A stretch of 20,646 nucleotides of DNA from JAUWQU01 sp964605095 (GTDB lineage: Bacteria; Planctomycetota; Phycisphaerae; SM23-33): positions 1-20,646 of the forward strand of contig CAZSBS010000059.1 in assembly GCA_964605095.1 (NCBI GenBank). Reading direction: 5' to 3'. This document shows positions 14,205 to 20,646 of the stretch, piece after piece. The position numbers and the translations under genes are program-made. Positions within the stretch are counted from its first letter, which is position 1. Each line of letters begins with the position of its first letter. Below the pieces are notes generated by a model. It made no database searches, was not told where the DNA came from, and worked only from the letters and a program-made list of their open reading frames with translations.

Positions 14205-14612
14205 GCGGCGTTGTCTCCTTCCCCCGTCGCCAAGGCTTCCTGGTGGGCGGACAAGTCTGCCACAGCGATCCGTTTAGGCACTTTGACCTGTCGGGCGAAG
14301 TCTGCCGGTTCTCAGGGCCGATCTTGATATCGGAAGGTCGGCCTGCGAATTTTCCGGGAATTTTCAGGTCCGCATAAGTCTATACCGGTGAGAATCGCTT
14401 TGTGGCGTGAATGTGGCCTTGGCGGATTTCGCGGAAAGCGGGCGGAAAAGCAGGTTGACGGACCTGCCTGGTCGCGGGATAATCCGTGGTTGCCAATTCG
14501 CTCTTGAGCAGATGTGTCGTATTCCTTGCGGTCTTGGCGCGTGTCCAGGGTTGACCCGTATGCGGGGCAGGCAATGAGACAGGTCAGTTCCTCGCAAACG
14601 AAGGAGGCATCA
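14205..14612 (+). other. Non-coding region with a hairpin
   Basis: No supported gene in these 408 bases. A hairpin spans 14316-14343: GGCCGATCTT pairs with AAGGTCGGCC (10 pairs, one G-U) around GATATCGG. The promoter described separately at 14455-14483 also lies here. Confidence 0.5.
14455..14483 (+). promoter_or_regulatory. Strong sigma-70 type promoter
   Basis: TTGACG at 14455-14460 and GATAAT at 14478-14483 are separated by exactly 17 bases; each matches 5 of 6 consensus bases. Transcription would begin near 14490, about 120 bases before the GTG of the broken surface-protein gene. Confidence 0.6.
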
Positions 14613-15210
14613 GTGAGTTGTTCACCGAGTCGATTGCTCGGTGTCTCATTTGTTCTGTCCCTGGCCGTGGTCTGGGCAGTCTTCTGCCCAGAGCTGGATC
14701 AACAATTCCAGCAAACTGTTGAAGATCAAGAACTTCCGGGAAATTGACGCTGATTTGACAATCGAGGGTAGCGGGATTGGAGGTGTTAACTTCAACGGAA
14801 GCTACGAGACCGCCGGCGATGGCGGTAGCGGCGGGTTGATCGTGAACCTGCCCAACGGCATGGTGACGATCTGGAGTGACTCAGAGGGCCGGTTCGCCGG
14901 TCAAACAATCGTCAGGCAAGGCATCCTCTCGGTCGGCTCGATCAATGACTACAACATCAACGGCACGCTCGGCTACAACGAATGTCCCGTGATCCTCGGG
15001 GGTAACGGCACGACCGGAACGCTGAAGTACACGGGCGACACGATCGTCGTGGCGGGAACGCTCAGCATTGGCAATGGGGGCAGCGGGAGCAGCAATCTGG
15101 CAGATGCCTCGACCGTGAAGATCGACTTGGACGCCAAAATGAACCTGAGCTTCACCGGAACCGACCAGATCGCCGAGTTGTGGCTGGGCGGCGCTGTTGC
15201 GGCGGCGGCC
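14613..15210 (+). pseudogene. Broken secreted protein with autotransporter-associated beta-strand repeat
   Basis: AAGGAGG precedes a GTG at 14613, which opens a signal-peptide-like segment (SRLLGVSFVLSLAVVWAVF) but stops at 14747. The next frame over continues with SAQSWINNSSKLLKIKNF and then a clear beta-strand repeat (PATR, TIGR02601-like): GILSVGSINDYNINGTLGY, VILGGNGTTGTLKYTGDT and, near the end, MNLSFTGTDQIAELWLGG. One frameshift near 14673-14690 would join the two parts. Intact relatives normally go on after 'LWLGG' into a tail and an anchor such as PEP-CTERM; here the sequence ends and the aspS upstream region begins. The domain is therefore truncated as well as frameshifted. It would have been an exported surface protein. 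A strong promoter remains upstream. An alternative is programmed frameshifting. Confidence 0.72.
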
Positions 15211-15238
15211 CCCAGCCTTCGATGTGTCGCTTTGGATA

Positions 15239-15266
15239 TTGCAAGGGCGGCAAAAAGCGGTACACT
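15239..15266 (+). promoter_or_regulatory. Candidate aspS promoter
   Basis: TTGCAA (15239-15244) and TACACT (15261-15266) are 16 bases apart, each a 4/6 match. The leader would be about 70 bases. It lies where the surface-protein remnant ends. Confidence 0.4.
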
Positions 15267-15341
15267 CTACGATTCCGTAGCAAGGCGTCCCACGTTCCCG
15301 GCGGCGTCGCGGCGGTTTTTAGCAGAGGCAGAGAAGGATCA

Positions 15342-17159
15342 ATGGAAACGTTCAGCAACGAAGTACTCAGGCGGACTCACAACTGCGGGCAGCTTCGGCA
15401 TGAAGACTGCGGCCAGCGCGTTCGGCTGTGCGGATGGGTCAGGAGCTATCGCGACCACGGGGGGGTTCTGTTTGTGGACCTTCGCGACCGCGAAGGCGTG
15501 ACGCAGATCGTCTTCGACCTGCCGACCGACGCGAATGACCAGCAGGAAGTCGCCCGTTACGAGCTGGCCCAGAGCCTGCGGAACGAATGGGTGATATCGG
15601 TGGCCGGCGTCGTTCGCCAGCGCGGGGCCGATCGCGAGAACCCCAAGCTGCCGACAGGGCGGATCGAGGTGCTCGGCGACGACCTGGTGGTCCTTAACCG
15701 GTCTGACGCGGTGCCCTTTGAGCCGGATGAGTTCACGGAGGCCTCCGAGGACATCCGGCTGAAGTACCGCTTCATCGACATCCGCCGCCCGTCGATGACG
15801 CGGGCGCTTCGCCTTCGCCACGAGATCTGCCGGACCATGCGGGCCATGCTCGACGATCAGGGCTTCATCGAGGTCGAGACGCCGTTCCTGACCAAATCCA
15901 CGCCGGAAGGCGCGAGGGACTTCCTCGTTCCGGCCAGGCTCCAGCAGGGGTGCTTCTACGCCCTGCCGCAGAGCCCGCAACTGTTCAAGCAGATCCTCAT
16001 GGTCGGCGGGCTGGACCGCTACTACCAGATCGTCCGCTGCTTCCGAGACGAGGACCTGCGGGCCGACCGCCAGCCGGAGTTCACCCAACTCGACGTCGAG
16101 ATGTCCTTCGTCTGCGAGGACGACGTGATGGCCGCGACCAACAAGGTCTTGCGGGCCGTCTGCAAGCTCGCCGGCAAGGACTTCCCCGACGAGGTGCCCG
16201 TGATGACTTACGCCGAGGCCGTGCGCCGCTTCGGCTCGGACCGCCCGGACCTGCGGTTCTCCATGGAACTTATCGACATCGCCGACCTGGCCGGCGAGTG
16301 CGACTTCGGCGTGTTCAAGTCCGCCCTGGCGTCCGGCGGAACCGTCAAGTGCATCCGCGTTCCCGGCGGCGGGGAAATGCCCCGCAGCCAGACCGACGCC
16401 CTGGCTGAATGGGCCAAGGGTTTTGGCGCCAAGGGCCTGGCTGTAACCAAGATAATCGAGGGCGGCAAGCTCGAGACCGGCATCGCCAAGTTCCTCACGC
16501 CCGTTGCCGACAAGCTGATCGAGCGATGCAAGGCGTCGGTGGGCGACCTGCTGTGCTTCGGGGCCGACAAGTCGGTAGTTGTCCATCGCGTGCTTGGCGA
16601 GCTTCGCTGCAAGCTGGCGCGCGAGCGCGGCCTGATCCCGGCCGGCGTTTTCAAGTGGCTGTGGGTCGTGGATTTTCCGCTGGTGGAGTGGAATGAGGGC
16701 GAAAAGCGGTGGGACAGCCTGCACCACCCGTTCACCTCGCCGAAGTACGAGGACATCGGCCTGCTGGACGCCAACCCCGGCGAGGTCCGCAGCCGGGCGT
16801 ATGACATCGTCTGCAACGGCACGGAGCTTGGCGGCGGGTCGATCCGTATTCACAACCTGGACATGCAGAAGCGCGTCTTCGGCCTGCTGGGCATCACGGC
16901 CGAGCAGGCCCACGTGAAGTTCGACTTCCTGCTCAACGCCCTGCGTTTCGGCGCGCCGCCCCACGGCGGGATCGCGCTGGGCGTCGATAGGATCGTGATG
17001 ATGATGGTCGGCGGGCAGAGCCTTCGCGACGTCATCGCGTTCCCCAAGACACAGCGGGGCCAGTGTCCGCTGACGGGCGCACCGTCGGAAGTGGACGACA
17101 AGCAGCTTGCCGAACTGGACATCAAGGTCCTCGTGCAGCCCAAGCCACACCAGGACTGA
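15342..17159 (+). CDS. aspS: Aspartyl-tRNA synthetase, bacterial type, probably non-discriminating
   Basis: A 605-residue protein, normal for bacterial AspRS. It charges tRNA-Asp with aspartate in the cytoplasm. An N-terminal OB-fold (about 12-120) reads the anticodon: CGQLR, CGWVRSYRDHGGVLFVDLRD. The class II core has SPQLFKQILM, motif 2 FRDEDLRADRQPEFTQLD from 234, and motif 3 with GVDR at 547-550. The bacterial GAD insertion lies between. Residue H39 (RDHGG) occupies the place where E. coli has leucine and Pseudomonas histidine, and G95 fits the nearby glycine; both are linked to relaxed specificity for tRNA-Asn. Such enzymes also make Asp-tRNA-Asn for GatCAB. AAGGA is close to the ATG at 15342. 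The frame is open upstream, but with no AspRS similarity. A lipoprotein gene follows after 23 bases. Confidence 0.97.
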   Translation: METFSNEVLRRTHNCGQLRHEDCGQRVRLCGWVRSYRDHGGVLFVDLRDREGVTQIVFDLPTDANDQQEVARYELAQSLRNEWVISVAGVVRQRGADRENPKLPTGRIEVLGDDLVVLNRSDAVPFEPDEFTEASEDIRLKYRFIDIRRPSMTRALRLRHEICRTMRAMLDDQGFIEVETPFLTKSTPEGARDFLVPARLQQGCFYALPQSPQLFKQILMVGGLDRYYQIVRCFRDEDLRADRQPEFTQLDVEMSFVCEDDVMAATNKVLRAVCKLAGKDFPDEVPVMTYAEAVRRFGSDRPDLRFSMELIDIADLAGECDFGVFKSALASGGTVKCIRVPGGGEMPRSQTDALAEWAKGFGAKGLAVTKIIEGGKLETGIAKFLTPVADKLIERCKASVGDLLCFGADKSVVVHRVLGELRCKLARERGLIPAGVFKWLWVVDFPLVEWNEGEKRWDSLHHPFTSPKYEDIGLLDANPGEVRSRAYDIVCNGTELGGGSIRIHNLDMQKRVFGLLGITAEQAHVKFDFLLNALRFGAPPHGGIALGVDRIVMMMVGGQSLRDVIAFPKTQRGQCPLTGAPSEVDDKQLAELDIKVLVQPKPHQD

Positions 17160-17182
17160 GGTACTAAAATGGGTCCAGGGAG

Positions 17183-17764
17183 ATGATGGTGGCCAATTTC
17201 AACGCAGGAATGACGAGGTATTTGACGGCAGCGGCTCGCGTGGTTGTGGTGGTGGCGCTTGTGCTTTCGGCCGGGTGCAACGGCGGGAAGTTCTCCATGA
17301 CTTCGCCGGCGGACTCTGCCGCCTCGGCCCGGCCGGAGCCGGCGGAGGTCAAGGTCCCCGCGCCGCTTCACCTGCTGCTGCCCAAGGCCATTCGAATCCA
17401 CCCGTTCACCGGCACTCGGACGTTCGACGAAGCCGGCGGGGTCAAGGGCATCGACGTTCGCGTCGAGGCGCTGGACGCCTACGGCGACGCGACGAAGGCG
17501 TTCGGCAAGTTCCAATTCGCCCTCTACCAGTACCAGAGCGACTCGCCAAGTCCTCGCGGCCCGCGCGTGGCGACCTGGGAGGAAGACCTGCTGAACCCCG
17601 AGAAGAACCTCATTCACTGGGACTCCATCACGCGGGCCTACGCGTTCAAGCTTCAGTGGTACAGGGCGATCCCCGTCGGGCAGAAGTTCATCCTCGCCGT
17701 CTGCTTCTCCAGCCCGTTCACCGCCCGCAAGTTCGCCGAGCGCGTCTTCGTCAGCGGACAATGA
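17183..17764 (+). CDS. Lipoprotein, planctomycete-type, function unknown
   Basis: A 193-residue protein with the lipobox LSAGC (cysteine 32 if started at 17183). The mature part begins with an alanine/proline-rich linker and then a domain from about residue 65: LPKAIRIHPFTGTRTFDEAGG, GIDVRVEALDAYGDATKAF, FALYQYQ, and AYAFKLQWYR before a strand-rich end. The alternating strands suggest a beta-sandwich. I know no function for it. The start is uncertain: AGGGAG touches the ATG at 17183, so the GTG at 17189 is possible, and the ATG at 17210 gives the more usual lipoprotein length. It follows aspS by 23 bases and is probably cotranscribed. It meets the anti-sigma-like gene tail to tail, with only four bases between the stop codons. 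Confidence 0.8.
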   Translation: MMVANFNAGMTRYLTAAARVVVVVALVLSAGCNGGKFSMTSPADSAASARPEPAEVKVPAPLHLLLPKAIRIHPFTGTRTFDEAGGVKGIDVRVEALDAYGDATKAFGKFQFALYQYQSDSPSPRGPRVATWEEDLLNPEKNLIHWDSITRAYAFKLQWYRAIPVGQKFILAVCFSSPFTARKFAERVFVSGQ

Positions 17765-17768
17765 GCGG

Positions 17769-20042
17769 TCATTTCGACTGCGTCTGGCTCTCTTGCTGCG
17801 CCGCCTTGTTGGCGGCGGGGGCGGCCTGGGCTGGCGCGGCCTGGGTGGTCGCGGCGGCGCTGAGCTTGGCGGCGCGATCCAGGTCTAGATTGCTCCCGGC
17901 CTCACCGGCCTGCCGATAGTTCAGCGTTATCACCAGCTTCTGCACGATGGCTGTCGCGAGGTTCTGCTCAACCTGGTTGATCCGCCTGCCCTGGCTTGGC
18001 TGGGAGGCGATTTGCACCGCGACCGTGCCGCCGCCGGATTGTGTCAAAGGCGGTTGCCTTACGATGCCAACCTGCACGACCTGCTCTTCCTGCCTTGTTG
18101 TCGCCGGCGCCTGTGTCTGGGCTGCTGGCGGTGCTGTGGGCGGATTTGGCGTTCCGGCCAGGCATTGCCCGCCGATTGGCCCCACGACCTGCCCGGCCAG
18201 CCGTTTTGCCGGACGGGTCGAGAGTTGGACGTCGGATTGCGCCATGTCTCGGGTCTTTGCCGCCTGGTTTGGAGCCGGCGTTTCGGCCGGCGTTGCCGCT
18301 ACGGACGGTCCTGGCGCACTCGGACGCTCACCGGAGGCTATCTTCTCAGCCGGAGTTGCCGGCCGGGTCTGGGCGACTTCGCGGCGCGTCTCGGTACCTA
18401 TTCCGAGGTCGAGGGGCTCGTTTGCGGACTGCCCACGAGGTTCAGCCGCCGCAGCCGAGCCGGACTCGGGCGCCTTGGCCGGTTGGGCCTTATCCTTGGC
18501 GGCCGGCTGGACGTCTTGTTTTGCCTTTTCGACTTCTTTTACGCCGCTCCCACGGCCCGGAGCAACCACTACCGGCGCGGGCGGGGCAGCCTCGGCCGAC
18601 GGGGTAACGGGCGCGCGGGTGGCCACGGGCTTGGCGGCTGGTGCAAGCTTGGCCGCCGGTGTGGCGGGTGGAGGTGTCGGGGCAGGCTTGGCCGCCCGTG
18701 CGGGAGGTGGGGTTACCTTTGCGGCAGGTGTTTTCGTTTCGGCTTCAACCTTCCGCCTCAACCCGCTGTCGCCATCCGACCTGGCCAGGGCGACGCCGGC
18801 CCACTTATCGGACTCTTTCCCGGCCACGTCTCCGCCCTTGCCGGCCTGGTCCTTCTTGTAGTTCCAGCCGCCGTCCTTGGCGGATGACCCGTTGTAGGCC
18901 AGGGCGGGCACGTCCTGCGAGACGTTCTGCCTGGCTCGCAGGCTGTCCAAGTCTTTCTGGACCTTGGCCAACTGCTCGGGCGTCACGTACGCCTCGTACT
19001 GCACCTGGGCAGGTGAGAGCGTATTGGACACGTAGAAGTTGCCGCGAGCCCGGCTGCTCTGGTGACCCTTGGCCACGACGGGTTGCTCCGACTGCTTGGT
19101 CACGATTGGCGCTATGCCGTTGGCGCCGAGCACCTTCTCGACTTGTTGCTGAGTCTGGTCCAGCCGGTCTGTGTAGATGATCGTGTTGTTGGTCATGTCG
19201 CCCGCCAGCACGCCAGACATGCTGTCGACGTTGCGGAATCGCCCCCAGGCGGCCTCGTCGTTGTTGTCGTTGAGTTTGCCCTTGGCCAGGTCGCCGGAGC
19301 CGCCCTTGCTCGCGATGACGCCCGTGGCCAGGGCGCCGTTGTTGAACGTGGTGTTGCCGCCATACTTGCCGCCCGGCACTTCCGGGCCGCCGGGACCCGA
19401 CCTGCTTGATCGTTCGTTGTCGTCCAGTGTGCCGAGCTTTCCGTCGATGCCGTGCCCGCCTGTCCCGGCCCTGTCGGCCAGGTCCACGCCGCGTTCCTTC
19501 AACTCCCGACCATCGCCGGCCGTGCCATTCGTCAGCAGGCCGCGTGTCGCGAGTCTCCCGAGCCCGTCTTTGTCCGCATCCTCGTCTACGTCGGTGCGCT
19601 TGCCACTGGCGACCGCGACGGTAGTCTTGTCGTCCCGTATGGTCCCGGGCGGTTTCTCGCGGCGGGAGAGGTTGTCCCTGTACATGTCCGGCGAGCAGAG
19701 CGTGAAGGCGATGACCATTCCAACGGTGGCCGCCACCAGCAGCACGGCCGCGCTGGCCGTGTAACGGATCCATCGCATCGCATCCGAGCTGCTTTCGGTG
19801 GTATGCCCGCTTACGAGCTGGCTTCGCTCGGCCTCGGCAAGCACCCGCGAAACCAGGTCCAGCGGCGGCTTCTCAGCCGGCAGGTCGCGCAGCAGTCTTC
19901 TCGCGGCCGCGAGGTCCGCAAGCTCCGCCCGCAGGTTGCCGTCGTTCTCGAGGGCCTCCTCGACCTGCCTCAACTGGGCCTCGTCGAGCTCGCCATCAAG
20001 GTAGGCGGAAAGCTGTGCCTGAATTTTTGCCTTCGCGTTCAT
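17769..20042 (-). CDS. Large transmembrane anti-sigma-like protein with Ala/Pro-rich extracytoplasmic region
   Basis: About 757 residues from the ATG at 20042; a TTG at 20057 would add five. The cytoplasmic head (1-90) has the anti-sigma pattern IQAQLSAYLDGELDEAQ and then LRAELADLAAARRLLRDLP. It lacks the zinc ligands H-x3-C-x2-C. One transmembrane helix spans about 92-115. Outside follow a Gly/Asp-rich part, a structured segment at about 280-385 (NNTIIYTDRLDQTQQQVEKV, then AYVTPEQLAKVQKDLDSLRA), an Ala/Pro/Lys-rich stretch at about 437-600 (for example PAPTPPPATPAAKLAPAAKP), and a C-terminal part with VVQVGIVRQ, VAVQIAS and a strand KLVITLNYR. It should hold the sigma factor encoded 76 bases upstream at the membrane and release it on an envelope signal. 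The low-complexity region could span the cell wall. What it senses is unknown. Confidence 0.82.
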   Translation of the reverse strand: MNAKAKIQAQLSAYLDGELDEAQLRQVEEALENDGNLRAELADLAAARRLLRDLPAEKPPLDLVSRVLAEAERSQLVSGHTTESSSDAMRWIRYTASAAVLLVAATVGMVIAFTLCSPDMYRDNLSRREKPPGTIRDDKTTVAVASGKRTDVDEDADKDGLGRLATRGLLTNGTAGDGRELKERGVDLADRAGTGGHGIDGKLGTLDDNERSSRSGPGGPEVPGGKYGGNTTFNNGALATGVIASKGGSGDLAKGKLNDNNDEAAWGRFRNVDSMSGVLAGDMTNNTIIYTDRLDQTQQQVEKVLGANGIAPIVTKQSEQPVVAKGHQSSRARGNFYVSNTLSPAQVQYEAYVTPEQLAKVQKDLDSLRARQNVSQDVPALAYNGSSAKDGGWNYKKDQAGKGGDVAGKESDKWAGVALARSDGDSGLRRKVEAETKTPAAKVTPPPARAAKPAPTPPPATPAAKLAPAAKPVATRAPVTPSAEAAPPAPVVVAPGRGSGVKEVEKAKQDVQPAAKDKAQPAKAPESGSAAAAEPRGQSANEPLDLGIGTETRREVAQTRPATPAEKIASGERPSAPGPSVAATPAETPAPNQAAKTRDMAQSDVQLSTRPAKRLAGQVVGPIGGQCLAGTPNPPTAPPAAQTQAPATTRQEEQVVQVGIVRQPPLTQSGGGTVAVQIASQPSQGRRINQVEQNLATAIVQKLVITLNYRQAGEAGSNLDLDRAAKLSAAATTQAAPAQAAPAANKAAQQESQTQSK

Positions 20043-20118
20043 CTCGCATCCGCACAAAAGAACCGCAAGATCATTCTTCTTTCGACGATGTCAGCCCGCG
20101 CTGTACTTCTGTGCGCCT

Positions 20119-20646
20119 TCATGGCCGAACCAGGTCGGCCAGTTTGTCCTTCAGATCGCATCTCGCCCTGTGGAGCCGGCTCTTGACGGTTCCGATCGGC
20201 AGGTTCAGCACCGCCGCGATCCGGGCGTAGTCCATTCCTTCCATGTCGCATAGCACCACCACGAGCCTAAACTCGTCGTCGAGCTCTTCCAGGGCCTCCA
20301 TGACCCTTTGGTTGGTTTCCGCGGCCAGGGCGGAAGCATCGGGGGCCTGCCCGCGTTTCCGCGCCGTTTCCGCCGTCAGGTTGTCGGCCTGGTCCGTCTC
20401 GAACTCTTCCGGCCCGGTGAGCGACTGAAACCTCACACGCGTGCCTCTTCGCCGATGCGAGATCGTCAGGTTCGCCGCGATCCGGAACAGCCACGTGTAG
20501 AATTGGCTCTGTCCGCGGAACTGGTTGATCCGTTCCAGGGCCTTCAGGAACGTCTCCTGAGCCAGTTCCTCGGCGTCGGCCCGTCGGCCGCACATCCGAA
20601 ACACCATGTTGAAAATCCGGTCCTGATACTTGGCCACCAGCGAGCC
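20119..20646 (-). CDS. ECF RNA polymerase sigma factor (N-terminus outside window)
   Basis: 175 residues are present; the reading frame is open to the window edge, and the conserved 'LVxKYQDRIFN' region begins within the first residues, so the true start lies outside. Region 2 has RADAEELAQETFLKALERINQF and the -10 helix FYTWLFRIAANLTISHRRR. Region 4 has LDDEFRLVVVLCDMEGMDYARI and the helix-turn-helix LNLPIGTVKSRLHRAR, typical of RpoE/SigW-like factors. The linker between the two regions (about residues 70-115) is longer than usual. The gene precedes the large anti-sigma-like gene by 76 bases on the same strand, making a sigma/anti-sigma pair. Confidence 0.96.
   Translation of the reverse strand, partial: GSLVAKYQDRIFNMVFRMCGRRADAEELAQETFLKALERINQFRGQSQFYTWLFRIAANLTISHRRRGTRVRFQSLTGPEEFETDQADNLTAETARKRGQAPDASALAAETNQRVMEALEELDDEFRLVVVLCDMEGMDYARIAAVLNLPIGTVKSRLHRARCDLKDKLADLVRP

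Noticed and set aside
14641..15501. Single 286-residue protein reading from the beta-strand repeat into aspS
   Set aside because: After about 15210 the frame has no family similarity and overlaps the aspS start out of frame; it is a remnant plus chance opening.
15339..17150. 603-codon minus-strand frame opposite aspS
   Set aside because: All AspRS motifs lie on the plus strand; the opposite frame has only histidine/leucine-rich shadow composition.

Overview
The window reads as a chromosomal segment from a high-GC member of the Planctomycetota, most likely a Phycisphaerae-type lineage. This is inferred from the gene families, not from any rRNA. Supporting signs are a PQQ-like propeller with the WPGWRGPTHDG entry motif common in planctomycetes, a Tat-exported sulfatase, a PEP-CTERM sorted protein, an autotransporter-type beta-strand repeat remnant, two ECF sigma loci with transmembrane partners, and a very long GreA like the extended GreA of Chlamydiae. 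No tRNA, rRNA, CRISPR array, transposase or prophage gene was found.

Layout. 1-2174 (minus): the N-terminal part of a MalK/UgpC-type ABC ATPase, a secreted PQQ-like propeller 18 bases upstream of it in the same direction, and a small BamE/SmpA-like lipoprotein. 2513-2803 (plus): a 96-residue two-helix membrane protein. 2896-6729 (minus): long GreA followed by a sulfatase, separated by two back-to-back heptanucleotide arrays. 7152-7808 (plus): a PEP-CTERM protein with a structured leader, bracketed by two long inverted repeats. 7951-10950 (minus): a RACo-type corrinoid-protein reactivator downstream of trpD, with a heptamer array and REP-like hairpins between them. 11165-13718 (minus): an operon of ECF sigma factor, short membrane anti-sigma-like protein and large membrane protein with a pseudopilin-like tail. 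13855-14612: a 40-bp perfect palindrome, one small ORF and non-coding DNA. 14613-15210 (plus): a broken surface-protein gene behind an intact-looking promoter. 15342-17764 (plus): aspS and a lipoprotein. 17769-20646 (minus): a second ECF sigma factor (cut by the window end) and a 757-residue transmembrane anti-sigma-like protein.

The genes are a mix of housekeeping (aspS, trpD, greA) and envelope or surface functions, with two separate sigma/anti-sigma modules that probably sense envelope state. I see no multi-gene defence or biosynthetic system.

The most unusual signal is between the genes. Several short intergenic regions carry arrays of degenerate 7-mers or 8-mers of different sequence (TTCCGRG, GGCTNCN, AATGCYN, GCAGAGGC), long inverted repeats or perfect palindromes. 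They sit at gene ends, between convergent genes or immediately next to a ribosome binding site. All start choices, promoters and terminators were judged by eye.
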